Below are positions 1-8,015 of a stretch of 64,000 nucleotides of DNA, piece after piece (positions within the stretch are counted from its first letter, which is position 1; each line of letters starts with the position of its first letter). The translations under genes were made by a program, and so were the position numbers. This DNA is from Pontibacter populi (GTDB lineage Bacteria; Bacteroidota; Bacteroidia; Cytophagales; Hymenobacteraceae). The stretch spans positions 1,116,001-1,180,000 of the forward strand of contig NZ_JAHWXQ010000001.1 in the NCBI RefSeq assembly GCF_019336435.1, given 5' to 3'. Under the pieces are notes generated by a model, which was given only the letters and a program-made list of their open reading frames with translations, ran no database searches and had not been told where the DNA came from.

Positions 1-332
1 TGTTTGACGGCAGCCAACCAACTATAGTTTACAACTATAAAAAACAGGAAGAGCGGGAGAATTTACACTTCGTGCAGTTGCAGGAGCAAGAGCCATTATT
101 ACCACAGGTTATGGCAGATCTTTATAAACGCAATGTGATTTCTGTTTTAGTTGAAGGCGGCACTTACTTACTCCAAAGCTTGCTACAAGAGAACCTGTGG
201 GATGAAGCTTTTGTCCTTAAAAACACAACTCTAACTATAGCAAATGGTATCAAAGCGCCAACTATGGTATATGGCAATTTAGTGGAACAACAAACATTAG
301 GAACCGACGAACTGTTGCACTACCGACTATAG
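1..332 (+). CDS. ribD: RibD C-terminal part (riboflavin biosynthesis deaminase/reductase), 5' partial
   Basis: The reading frame is open from the first complete codon at position 3 to a TAG at 330-332, so the gene starts outside the window. The visible part (about 109 residues) is the end of the reductase domain of RibD, which reduces the ribosylamino-pyrimidine intermediate with NADPH in riboflavin synthesis. Diagnostic features are the opening FDGSQPTIVYN-like strand and the motif VLVEGGTYLLQSLL followed by WDEAF, which matches the family pattern of a Gly-Gly cofactor loop and a conserved Asp-Glu. A GTG at 72 is only an internal codon, not the start. The deaminase domain is not visible, so a stand-alone reductase remains possible. 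Confidence 0.8.
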   Translation, partial: FDGSQPTIVYNYKKQEERENLHFVQLQEQEPLLPQVMADLYKRNVISVLVEGGTYLLQSLLQENLWDEAFVLKNTTLTIANGIKAPTMVYGNLVEQQTLGTDELLHYRL

Positions 333-448
333 TTAGTTATTCGTCGCTGGTTATTCGTTGTTAGAAAACACCAGCACATTATCACATTAAATAAATTAAC
401 ACATTACATATTCAGTCATTCACTCAATCACTTATTCAAAATTAACTT

Positions 449-931
449 ATGGCCGAATCGCTTATAATTGATCAGACCCTTAGCAAAGAAGAAAAATATA
501 AAGCTCTGTTGCCGCAGATCGAAGCCTTAACAACCGGCGAAACAGATCTGATAGCCAACATCTCGAACTTAGTAGCTGCCTTAAAACAAGGATTCGGCTT
601 TTTCTGGGTGGGCGTTTATTTTAATAAAGAAGGTCAATTGGTACTTGGTCCTTTTCAGGGGCCGATTGCCTGCACCCGCATCCCATATCACAAAGGCGTT
701 TGTGGTGCCTGCTACACCCGCCAGGAAACGATACTGGTACCAGACGTGGAAGCTTTTCCGGGCCATATAGCCTGTGCCAGCGAATCAAAATCAGAAATTG
801 TAGTGCCGGTAATAAAAGACGGAGAAGTAAAACTGGTGCTGGACGTAGATAGCGACAAGCTAAATGACTTCGACGAAGTAGACCAAAAGTACCTGGAGCA
901 ATTAATGAAGCTGGTAGAAAGCTGGTATTAA
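449..931 (+). CDS. msrC: Free methionine-(R)-sulfoxide reductase, GAF-domain protein
   Basis: A 160-residue single-GAF-domain protein that matches the free-Met-(R)-sulfoxide reductase (fRMsr, YebR/MsrC) family, a cytosolic repair enzyme for oxidised free methionine. Cys75, Cys85 and Cys109 have the same 10- and 24-residue spacings as the three cysteines of the E. coli enzyme (84, 94, 118). They sit in PIACTRIPYHKGVCGACYTRQ and HIACASESKSEIVVPV, the catalytic and recycling segments. An extra Cys88 lies beside the central one. Length is normal for the family. The gene follows the ribD end by 116 nt in the same direction. The start ATG is preceded by an AT-rich stretch without a Shine-Dalgarno site. 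Confidence 0.9.
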   Translation: MAESLIIDQTLSKEEKYKALLPQIEALTTGETDLIANISNLVAALKQGFGFFWVGVYFNKEGQLVLGPFQGPIACTRIPYHKGVCGACYTRQETILVPDVEAFPGHIACASESKSEIVVPVIKDGEVKLVLDVDSDKLNDFDEVDQKYLEQLMKLVESWY

Positions 932-950
932 TTTTTGGACAAAGGATTTT

Positions 951-1218
951 TTTGACAATAGACAAAGGACCTCATGCTGCAAGTTTAGCGTTAGCGTAAC
1001 TTGTGGCTGAGTTTGGTGCCAGTTTGTAACTGGCCTTCTGCGGAGCAGGAAAGTAATTATAGCAAGTGGAGCTATAGTTTATAGTTAAGGCTATAGTTGT
1101 TGCTGCAGAAAAGTAAACCAACCCCACCCCTCCGAGGAGGGGAATTCGGAGAATGCGATTTACAGCGTTTCGACAAATCCGGCCAACCTTTTAATCCTGT
1201 AAATCCTGATTCAGACAA
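951..1218. repeat. Intergenic repeat locus 1 (degenerate modules D and B)
   Basis: This non-coding spacer of about 370 bases holds the heptamer TATAGTT three times at 1069-1100. It also has a degenerate copy of module D (CCACCCCTCCGAGGAGGGGA, about 1117-1147) and a minus-strand copy of module B (AATCCTGTAAATCCTGATTC, about 1190-1218). The same modules recur at 6.5, 33.4, 42.5 and 57.3 kb. No open reading frame is credible here. Confidence 0.6.
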
Positions 1219-1220
1219 AA

Positions 1221-1257
1221 AAGGGCCGCTGCAACTATAATTGCGGCGGCCCTTTTT
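1221..1257. terminator. Bidirectional rho-independent terminator
   Basis: Stem AGGGCCGCTGCAA / TTGCGGCGGCCCT with one wobble pair, a short loop, and A and T runs on both sides. It lies between the converging genes at 931 and 1300 and can serve both. The loop is formed by an AACTATA heptamer. Confidence 0.8.
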
Positions 1258-1299
1258 ATGATCTTTTGTCTTTTGTCAAAGATTCTTTTGTCAGAATAA

Positions 1300-1983
1300 C
1301 TATCCGAACAGCGTTGGCGGTGGCGTTTTAAGCTGGGCTATTACCGTCTGGCCGCCTTTGGTTTTCTGGCCAAGCTCTACTTTAATCTCTGTATCAAGCG
1401 GCACAAAAACGTCTACGCGCGAGCCAAATTTAATAAAACCGAACTCTTCACCCTGGCTAACTTCATCCCCCTCTTTTACATACCAAACTATACGGCGCGC
1501 CATGGCTCCGGCAATCTGACGGAAAAGCACTTCAGGGCCGGCAGTAGACTCTACTACCACGGTAGTACGCTCGTTCTGTGTGCTCGATTTTGGATGCCAG
1601 GCTACAAAGTAGTTACCCGGGTGATATTTAAAATACTTTACGATGCCTGAAACCGGGTTACGTGTTATGTGCACGTTTATCGGCGACATGAAAATAGAGA
1701 TTTGCTTGCGCTTATCCTTAAAATATTCCGGCTCTTCTACTTCCTCAATTACCACTACTTTACCATCAGCCGGCGCTATCAGCAGGTCTTCATGCAATAG
1801 CAGGTTGCGATACGGGCTACGGAAAAACTGAAGTATAAGCAGAAACAACACTGCAGATACACCAGAGAAAATCTTGTTGAAGGTATTGTTTTCGGCGTTG
1901 AAGTTGTAGAGCAACAGGTTGATTGCTACTAAACCTAGCAATGTAAAAAACAGAATCTTTCGTCCTTCTTTATGAATCTTCAT
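1300..1983 (-). CDS. psd: Phosphatidylserine decarboxylase family proenzyme
   Basis: A 227-residue protein of the short phosphatidylserine decarboxylase class, which makes phosphatidylethanolamine in the inner membrane. Two hydrophobic segments (about 9-27 and 38-54) anchor the N-terminus. The core then shows LIAPADGKVVVIEE, the SPINVHITRNPVSG strand and the C-terminal FGSRVDVFVP. Autocleavage between Gly187 and Ser188 would create the pyruvoyl prosthetic group on a 40-residue alpha chain. Length fits the short form, not the ~300-residue E. coli type. The gene lies downstream of glutamate dehydrogenase, with its own candidate promoter at 2064-2071, and in the same block as cdsA, so phospholipid genes are grouped here. 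Confidence 0.9.
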   Translation of the reverse strand: MKIHKEGRKILFFTLLGLVAINLLLYNFNAENNTFNKIFSGVSAVLFLLILQFFRSPYRNLLLHEDLLIAPADGKVVVIEEVEEPEYFKDKRKQISIFMSPINVHITRNPVSGIVKYFKYHPGNYFVAWHPKSSTQNERTTVVVESTAGPEVLFRQIAGAMARRIVWYVKEGDEVSQGEEFGFIKFGSRVDVFVPLDTEIKVELGQKTKGGQTVIAQLKTPPPTLFG

Positions 1984-2022
1984 TAGTGTGTTGTGAAATT
2001 ACTGCAGCTACTTTATAAGTTA

Positions 2023-2056
2023 TAATAGCCCATCCAGTTTAGTAGATGGGCTATTA
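2023..2056 (-). terminator. Perfect 12-bp hairpin between glutamate dehydrogenase and psd
   Basis: TAATAGCCCATC and GATGGGCTATTA pair perfectly around a 10-nt loop. It lies 50 nt past the dehydrogenase stop. The T-rich tail expected for a strong terminator is weak, and the psd -7 box at 2064-2071 would start transcription at the hairpin, so it could instead be a 5' leader structure of psd. Confidence 0.5.
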
Positions 2057-2063
2057 CCTGCAT

Positions 2064-2071
2064 CAAAATTA
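2064..2071 (-). promoter_or_regulatory. Candidate -7 box for psd (TAATTTTG)
   Basis: On the minus strand this reads TAATTTTG, a perfect match to the Bacteroidota TAnnTTTG box. No clear TTG -33 element is seen 19 nt upstream. Confidence 0.35.
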
Positions 2072-2106
2072 TATAAACTTTCGCTTATTTTTATAAAAAT
2101 CTTTGC

Positions 2107-3381
2107 TTAGAAGCCGCCGCGGTACTTATATGTCATCGCTACTTTATCTATAGCCACAATGTAAGCGGCAATACGCATTGGTACGTTATACTTCTGAGAG
2201 GCTGCATAAACACGCTCAAACGACTCATTCATGATACGCTCAGCACGCTCGTTTACGCGGTCCAGCGTCCATTTAAAGCCCATACGGTTCTGCACCCACT
2301 CGAAGTAAGAAACTGTTACACCACCTGAGTTAGCCAGAATATCCGGCACTACCATAATGCCTTTTTCATTGATAATGTTGTCGGCTTTGTAAGAAGTAGG
2401 TCCGTTTGCACCTTCCACTATAAGTCTTGCCTGTATCTTATCAACATTCTTTATCGTGATCACATCTTCTACCGCAGCTGGTATAATTACATCCACTTTA
2501 GAAGTAAGCAGTTCATCCGGATCCATCAGCTCAGCACCTTTGTAACCTTCCAGACGGCCGTTATGCGCGTTCTTGTACTCGATAGCATCTTCAATGTCGA
2601 TGCCGTTATCGTTCCAGTAAGCACCGCTCACGTCGCTGATTCCAAGAATCTTAACGCCACGCTCAGCCATCAGCTTGGCAGCCCATGCACCTACGTTACC
2701 AAAGCCCTGAATAGCAGCTGTAGATTTTGAAGGGTCCATGCCCAGTTTATCCATAGCAGCCATTGCCGATACCATTACGCCACGACCGGTAGCCTCTACG
2801 CGGCCAAGCGAACCACCCAGTACAAGCGGCTTACCTGTAACTACAGCATGCACTGTAGAGCCTTTTGTTTTAGAGTATTCGTCCATCAGCCATGCCATTT
2901 CACGCGGGCCTGTACCCATATCCGGAGCAGGAATATCCTGGTCAGGGCCAAAGGTATCTGCCAGTGCCGATGTATAAGCTCTTGTTAAGCGCTCAATCTC
3001 ACCAGCCGACATAGTAAAAGGATCACAGATTATACCGCCTTTTGCACCACCATAAGGAATGTCTACTACCGCACATTTCCAGGTCATCCAGGCTGCCAGC
3101 GCCTTTACTTCATCCAGGAAAACATCCGGAGCATAACGTATACCGCCTTTAGAAGGACCAAGTATAGTAGAGTGTATAACACGGTAACCTTCGAAAACGC
3201 GCACCTTGCCATCATCCATCGTAACAGGAATGTTCACGATCACCTGGCGGGTAGGCGATTTTAGTACGTTATATGTCTCTTCATCCAACCCCAATACTTC
3301 AGCAGCAATATTGAATCGTGACATCATCGATTCGAATGGGTTTTCCCTATCCTTGATCGGTGCAGGCTCTTTGTATAACAT
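2107..3381 (-). CDS. Glutamate dehydrogenase (Glu/Leu/Phe/Val dehydrogenase family)
   Basis: A 424-residue cytosolic enzyme that interconverts glutamate and 2-oxoglutarate plus ammonia. Visible landmarks are the substrate loop GPSKGGIRYAP (Lys78), the catalytic-lysine loop PYGGAKGGI (Lys114), the PAPDMGT segment at about 151-157 and the dinucleotide motif GFGNVG at 226-231. The C-terminal NSGGVTVSYFEWVQN is typical of the RocG/GudB-like hexameric class. Coenzyme choice (NAD or NADP) cannot be read confidently. It is one of three members of this superfamily in the window, the others being at 27438 and 39496. The ATG start is followed directly by the family's N-terminal sequence. A TACCTTTA element at 3427-3434 is a possible -7 box with one mismatch. 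Confidence 0.9.
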   Translation of the reverse strand: MLYKEPAPIKDRENPFESMMSRFNIAAEVLGLDEETYNVLKSPTRQVIVNIPVTMDDGKVRVFEGYRVIHSTILGPSKGGIRYAPDVFLDEVKALAAWMTWKCAVVDIPYGGAKGGIICDPFTMSAGEIERLTRAYTSALADTFGPDQDIPAPDMGTGPREMAWLMDEYSKTKGSTVHAVVTGKPLVLGGSLGRVEATGRGVMVSAMAAMDKLGMDPSKSTAAIQGFGNVGAWAAKLMAERGVKILGISDVSGAYWNDNGIDIEDAIEYKNAHNGRLEGYKGAELMDPDELLTSKVDVIIPAAVEDVITIKNVDKIQARLIVEGANGPTSYKADNIINEKGIMVVPDILANSGGVTVSYFEWVQNRMGFKWTLDRVNERAERIMNESFERVYAASQKYNVPMRIAAYIVAIDKVAMTYKYRGGF

Positions 3382-3478
3382 TAGATTAACCTTTTGATTT
3401 GATCAGTTTGATTAAGATTTCGGCGGTAAAGGTATATAATTTATACTTACAACCGCCAACTATACAGGAAACAAAAAA

Positions 3479-4306
3479 TTAGAAAATCTGAAGAAAAGCT
3501 ACTATAAAAGGAATAACAATTATCAGGCTGTCGAAACGGTCTAAGATACCACCATGCCCGGGCAATAAGGTGCCCGAATCCTTCACATCCAAACTGCGCT
3601 TCAGCATCGATTCTACCAGGTCGCCGAACACGCCGAAAACTGAAACGATGACGCCTATTCCAAGCCACTGATAAAGCGCCAAGTCCTGAAAATAAACCGA
3701 TAAGCCATATGCTACTGCCAGCGTAAGTAACATGCCACCCGCCCAGCCTTCCCAGGTTTTGCCCGGCGAAATGCGTGGAAAAAGCTTGCGTTTTCCAAAG
3801 TTCTTGCCGGCAATGTAAGCGCCCGTATCCGACGCCCAGATCAGGAGCATAAGACCCAGTATGGGTTGCCAGGCATAGGTATCATTCAGGTAGCCCAATT
3901 TGTGCAATAACCCGAAAGGCAGTGCAATGTAGAGTACCCCTAAAAGTGTAAAAGCAATATTGGTGAAAGGCTGCGGTTGCTTGCGGTATAGTTCGAGTAC
4001 AAAAACAAGGCCCAGCAACGGAAGCGTTAAGTAAAGCAGCTCACTCCGCACAAGTTCTTTCTCAATCAGGAAGATCAGGATATAGAACAGGGCACCTAAA
4101 GTGGCACCTATCGTTATATTTGGTTTGATGCCTTGTGTGGCCGCCAATCTGTAAAATTCCAGTAAACCAACTATAGTCAGCAGCAGGAAAAGCACAAAAT
4201 ACGTCCACTCGCTTACCAGTATGCTGCCTACAAATAAGGCGGCGCCCAACACTCCTATTATAATCCGCTGATTTAAATTACTTAGTCCCGAAATTTTATT
4301 GCCCAT
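3479..4306 (-). CDS. cdsA: Phosphatidate cytidylyltransferase
   Basis: A 275-residue integral membrane protein with about eight hydrophobic segments that makes CDP-diacylglycerol from phosphatidic acid and CTP, the precursor of all phosphatidyl lipids. The family signature is present at about 233-259: SMLKRSLDVKDSG, then LLPGHGGILDRFDS. It also has ASDTGAYIAGKNFGK and SPGKTWEG upstream, as in known CdsA proteins. The gene ends 97 nt before glutamate dehydrogenase and starts 58 nt after the CPBP protease gene, all on the minus strand. Together with psd it covers two successive parts of the phosphatidylethanolamine pathway; the intervening phosphatidylserine synthase is not in the window. Confidence 0.95.
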   Translation of the reverse strand: MGNKISGLSNLNQRIIIGVLGAALFVGSILVSEWTYFVLFLLLTIVGLLEFYRLAATQGIKPNITIGATLGALFYILIFLIEKELVRSELLYLTLPLLGLVFVLELYRKQPQPFTNIAFTLLGVLYIALPFGLLHKLGYLNDTYAWQPILGLMLLIWASDTGAYIAGKNFGKRKLFPRISPGKTWEGWAGGMLLTLAVAYGLSVYFQDLALYQWLGIGVIVSVFGVFGDLVESMLKRSLDVKDSGTLLPGHGGILDRFDSLIIVIPFIVAFLQIF

Positions 4307-4364
4307 GTAGTAGAGGATGCTGTTAGAGCATTAAAGGTATTAAAATTATTAGATTGTAAAATGC

Positions 4365-5327
4365 CTATACTCCAGATTCAGCTATAGTTTCAGGAAGTGG
4401 TTTGGTGCGCGGCGGCACCTTTTTAAACTCACTATACAGGTAATATAACACCGCTGCGCTTAAAACTACAGATAGCAACACGCTCCACCATTCCATTGGC
4501 TCTGTAGACTCTACATCAATATCGACGGCACCGGTTTGCTGCAGGTAAAGCATCAGCACTGTAAAGCCATTGTTGAAAAAGTGCGCCACTATAGGCACGC
4601 TGATGCGGCCTGACCAGAAGTACAAATAACCGAACAAAGCTCCCAGTATAGCGCGTGGCACAAACCCGAAGAACTGTACGTGTATGGCTGCAAACACTAA
4701 GCCGGCAATCCAGATGGCAGCGTGCGGGTTGCCCGTCCAGCGGTGCAATTGTTTTTGCAGCACTCCGCGGAACACTATTTCTTCGCCAATGGCAGGAATA
4801 ACCGCAATTACCAGTATGCCTATCAACAGCTTCGGAATATCATTGAAGTCGGCTATCATTTTGGTAAGTTCAGCCAGTTCGTCTTCTTTGGCGCGTGCCC
4901 ACTCTTCAAACCCCTGCATAAAATCCGGGAAGTTCAGGTTGGCGTTCCAGTTTATAACTACCGAGTTGGCAGGCATAATTATAATCATCAGCACACCAGC
5001 AAGTAACACCAGCAAGGGGGCAACCGGCATTTTCCAGTTCAGGTAAGGCTCTACGTCATACTTTAAAACCCGCAGCATAAACAACGGCCCCACCACAAAC
5101 GACATAAACTGAATTACGCCCTGTAGCAGCAACATAATATTGCGTCCGTTCGGGTGCGATAAGGGGTTTGTTGCTATTTCCGGTATCTGCATCAGGCTGA
5201 AATCGAAGGCGACACTGGCGACGATTGCGAAGATAAAACTACCTACAAAATAGCCTGCCATCATAAAAGCAAACAGCAGAAGCAGTATATAAAATGGATG
5301 TGGTTCTTTACGGATGAAACCTTTCAT
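4365..5327 (-). CDS. CPBP family intramembrane glutamic endopeptidase
   Basis: A membrane protein of 320 residues with about eight transmembrane segments in the CPBP (CAAX protease and bacteriocin-processing) family. Motif 1 is GEEIVFRG (Glu182, Glu183, Arg187), motif 2 is FAAIHVQ (His216) and motif 3 is HFFNN (His249, Asn253), so the active-site set is complete. Substrate is unknown; bacterial members are linked to membrane protein processing or bacteriocin immunity. An in-frame upstream start would lengthen it by 35 residues, but that extension overlaps dusB and its promoter region and looks unlike a protein, so the ATG at 5327 was chosen. It is divergent from dusB. Confidence 0.85.
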   Translation of the reverse strand: MKGFIRKEPHPFYILLLLFAFMMAGYFVGSFIFAIVASVAFDFSLMQIPEIATNPLSHPNGRNIMLLLQGVIQFMSFVVGPLFMLRVLKYDVEPYLNWKMPVAPLLVLLAGVLMIIIMPANSVVINWNANLNFPDFMQGFEEWARAKEDELAELTKMIADFNDIPKLLIGILVIAVIPAIGEEIVFRGVLQKQLHRWTGNPHAAIWIAGLVFAAIHVQFFGFVPRAILGALFGYLYFWSGRISVPIVAHFFNNGFTVLMLYLQQTGAVDIDVESTEPMEWWSVLLSVVLSAAVLYYLYSEFKKVPPRTKPLPETIAESGV

Positions 5328-5380
5328 ACAGGAGTTTAGGTTAAATTGGTGTAAATTTACGCGAATAATTAAATTTTGCT

Positions 5381-6376
5381 TTGGTAAAGATAGCGAACAT
5401 AGAGTTGGGCGAGTTCCCGTTACTGCTGGCACCGATGGAAGACGTGAGTGATCCGCCGTTCCGAAAAGTGTGCAAAGCCAACGGGGCCGACCTGATGTAC
5501 ACCGAGTTTATTTCCTCTGAAGGTTTGATACGCGACGCAGCTAAAAGTGTGCAGAAATTGGACATATTTGACTACGAGCGTCCTATTGGCATACAGATTT
5601 TTGGGTCTGATATTGAGTCGATGCGCGAGGCAGCAATTGTTTCGTCGCAGGCTGGCCCGGACCTGATTGATATTAACTATGGCTGCCCTGTAAAGAACGT
5701 GGCCTGCAAAGGCGCCGGTGCTGCATTGCTGCGCGACGTGCCCAAAATGGTGAAGATGACCGAGGAAATTGTGAAAGCAACCAACCTGCCGGTTACCGTT
5801 AAAACCCGCCTCGGCTGGGACGAAGACACCAAATATATAGTTGAGACTGCTGAACGCTTACAGGATATTGGTATTCAGGCGCTGAGCATACACGGTCGCA
5901 CGCGCGTTCAGATGTATAAAGGGGAAGCCGACTGGAGCCTGATTGCCGAAGTAAAGAACAACCCGCGCATGAAGATCCCGATCTTTGGCAACGGTGATAT
6001 CGATTCTCCACAGAAGGCACTGGAGTACCGCAACCGCTATGGTGTGGATGGTATTATGATCGGCAGAGCCAGCATTGGTTACCCGTGGATCTTTAACGAG
6101 ATAAAACACTACATGGCAACCGGCGAAATGTTAGCAGGACCAACTCTGGAAGAGCGCGTAGAAGTTTGCCGCCAGCACTTTACTCACTCGCTGGAGTGGA
6201 AGGGCGATAAGCTGGGCATTTTTGAAATGCGCCGCCACTACACCAACTACTTCCGGGGATTGCCGCACTTTAAGCCGCTTCGCATGAAACTGGTGCGGTC
6301 TGAAGACATCCAGGAAATTTACGACACCCTGGAAGAAATTGCGCAGACGATGAGCTATGCGGAGTTAGAAAGTTAA
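5381..6376 (+). CDS. dusB: tRNA-dihydrouridine synthase (DusB type)
   Basis: A 331-residue FMN enzyme that reduces specific uridines in the tRNA D-loop. The N-terminal LLLAPMEDVSDPPFRKVCK and the DINYGCPVKNVACKGAGAAL segment (catalytic Cys102) are characteristic of the Dus TIM barrel. The GNGDI and GRASIGYPWIF phosphate-binding loops follow, then the helical RNA-binding domain. Alignment with the family requires the TTG at 5381, because the conserved N-terminus begins only a few residues later and no ATG precedes it. The gene is divergent from the CPBP protease, whose chosen start leaves about 53 nt between them. Confidence 0.93.
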   Translation: MVKIANIELGEFPLLLAPMEDVSDPPFRKVCKANGADLMYTEFISSEGLIRDAAKSVQKLDIFDYERPIGIQIFGSDIESMREAAIVSSQAGPDLIDINYGCPVKNVACKGAGAALLRDVPKMVKMTEEIVKATNLPVTVKTRLGWDEDTKYIVETAERLQDIGIQALSIHGRTRVQMYKGEADWSLIAEVKNNPRMKIPIFGNGDIDSPQKALEYRNRYGVDGIMIGRASIGYPWIFNEIKHYMATGEMLAGPTLEERVEVCRQHFTHSLEWKGDKLGIFEMRRHYTNYFRGLPHFKPLRMKLVRSEDIQEIYDTLEEIAQTMSYAELES

Positions 6377-6486
6377 AAAATTCAGAAGTTATACCTGAGG
6401 CGCCTGTTGCTATTTGAAACCGGCGCTTTTCTTTACCCTTTCCCAGCCTTCCTCTAAGAACAGGGCAAGGAGCCTGGTTATTTTTC

Positions 6487-6915
6487 TATAGTTGCAACTA
6501 TCTTTTATGCTGGCGCGGGTTTGCAACCCGTGTCTAACTATGGTGTTGAGTTTTCAACTCAACTGGCCTGAAAGGACAGGGGTTGTCTGAATCAGGATTT
6601 ACAGGATTAGCGGATTAGCAGGATTGAGCTTTTGCTATAGTTGCAGTTTCACTTAGTGCTGGCGCGAGCGTCCTCGCTCGTGACTTGCTATGGTGTTGTG
6701 TCTCCTGACTCAACCGGCCCGACAGGGATAGGCAATAGTAGTAGTAGTGGCTATTGTGCTATAGTTAGCGTAGTCCAACCACCCAACCCTTCCTAGTCTA
6801 AGGCGGGGAGTTTTTAGGCCTTTGCTATAGTTGGAAGTGTAGTTTTATAGTTGCTGTTTTAACCCACCCCTGCCCCTCCCGAGAGGGGAATTTCTGCTAT
6901 TGCTATAGTTGGATT
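6487..6915 (+). repeat. Intergenic repeat locus 2 (modules A, B, A', C, D)
   Basis: This is a non-coding mosaic. Module A (GGCGCGGGTTTGCAACCCGT, about 6508-6534) is followed by a second short palindromic pair GTTGAGTTTTCAACTCAAC. Module B (CTGAATCAGGATTTACAGGA) is at 6584-6625, module A' (GGCGCGAGCGTCCTCGCTCG) at 6657-6685, module C (ending TAAGGCGGGGAG) at 6775-6810 and module D (CCCCTCCCGAGAGGGGAATT) at 6857-6895. TATAGTT heptamers, eight in the spacer 6377-7050, separate the modules. A, A' and D are each self-complementary, so the transcript would form a row of small hairpins. Confidence 0.75.
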
Positions 6916-7013
6916 TATAGTTATATAGTTACAGTAAGGCCACAGAAACTTTCGCTTCAATTTCCGAACTTTTTAACTTCCAAAGTTTCTAATTTTTTAA
7001 CTACAAAATCTGC

Positions 7014-7021
7014 TACTTTTG
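7014..7021 (+). promoter_or_regulatory. Candidate -7 box (TACTTTTG) for the EamA gene
   Basis: TACTTTTG is a perfect match to TAnnTTTG, 29 nt before the TTG start at 7051. The -33 region is AT-rich without a clear TTG. Confidence 0.45.
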
Positions 7022-7050
7022 CGCACTTGTAATTTTAACGTTTAAGCAGC

Positions 7051-7950
7051 TTGTTTAACATTTCTGATCAACAAAAAACGGGAGCGCCGGCACTGGCCTG
7101 GTTCCTGGTAATTATACTGGCGCTTATCTGGGGCACCTCCTTCATCCTGATTAAAAAAGGGCTGGTAGTTTACTCATCAGATGAGCTGGGTGCGTGGCGT
7201 ATAACTATAGCCAGCCTTACGTTACTGCCATGGGCTATAAAACACATTAAGCAGGCAGCGCCGCGCCACTGGAAATTTTTACTGGGCAGCGGCCTGCTGG
7301 GCAACCTGATCCCGGCTTTTCTATTTGCTTATGCCGAAACTCATCTTGCCAGCGGTTTAGCTGGTGTGCTGAACTCGCTTACGGCGCTTTTTACACTGTT
7401 GGTAGGCGCTGTTTTCTTTCACCAGCCCATCACCTGGATGCGCATGCTTGGTATTAGCGTTGGTATTGCGGGCACAGCTGTTCTGATCTTTTCGGGTGGC
7501 GAGAACACTAATTTCGACAATACCATGTATGGGCTGTATATTGTGGTAGCTACCATCTGCTATGGCGGCAGCGTAAACATCATTAAATATAAACTGCAGG
7601 GCTTAAAGCCTTTTGTAATGTCGAGCCTGGCCTTACTCACAGTAGGGCCGATGGCGTTTATTTACCTGCTTACTACCGATGCTTTTGACAAACTGCAGCA
7701 CACGCCCGGCGCCGGCGAAGCGCTGCTTTACATTGCCATTCTTGCCGTTTTCAGCACAGCGGTTGGGCTGGTGCTTTTCAATAAATTGATCCATATCTCT
7801 ACACCGCTTTTTGCCAGTTCATCCACCTACCTTATTCCTATAGTTGCACTTATGTGGGGCGTGCTCGATGGCGAAACGATACACCTTTGGCATTATGTGG
7901 GAATGGTGATTATTTTGGTTGGCGTATTTATAGTTAACCGGGCTAAGTAG
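7051..7950 (+). CDS. EamA/DMT family transporter
   Basis: A 299-residue protein with about ten hydrophobic segments and two EamA repeats, as in the drug/metabolite transporter superfamily. The first repeat begins with ALIWGTSFILIKKGL, typical of the family, and the second repeat begins near YGLYIVVATICYGGSVNIIK. Most characterised relatives export amino acids or other small metabolites; the substrate here cannot be told. The start is a TTG at 7051, since an in-frame stop lies at 7036-7038 and no ATG occurs before the first membrane segment. A good -7 box 29 nt upstream supports this start. It stands alone between repeat locus 2 and a terminator. Confidence 0.85.
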   Translation: MFNISDQQKTGAPALAWFLVIILALIWGTSFILIKKGLVVYSSDELGAWRITIASLTLLPWAIKHIKQAAPRHWKFLLGSGLLGNLIPAFLFAYAETHLASGLAGVLNSLTALFTLLVGAVFFHQPITWMRMLGISVGIAGTAVLIFSGGENTNFDNTMYGLYIVVATICYGGSVNIIKYKLQGLKPFVMSSLALLTVGPMAFIYLLTTDAFDKLQHTPGAGEALLYIAILAVFSTAVGLVLFNKLIHISTPLFASSSTYLIPIVALMWGVLDGETIHLWHYVGMVIILVGVFIVNRAK

Positions 7951-7963
7951 AACAGCATGTATA

Positions 7964-8000
7964 AAAAGAAAGGCTCCCGCAAAACAGGAGCCTTTTTTAT
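7964..8000. terminator. Bidirectional terminator
   Basis: Stem AAAGGCTCC / GGAGCCTTT with a 9-nt loop, a T run on the plus strand and an A run on the left. It separates the EamA gene from the convergent giant T9SS gene. Confidence 0.8.
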
Positions 8001-8015
8001 TAGAAACTAATCAGG

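Noticed and set aside
621..965. 114-residue minus-strand frame over the Met-sulfoxide reductase gene
   Set aside because: Antisense shadow of a gene with conserved catalytic cysteines.
5328..5432. Longer start of the CPBP protease
   Set aside because: It overlaps the dusB start on the other strand and is not protein-like.
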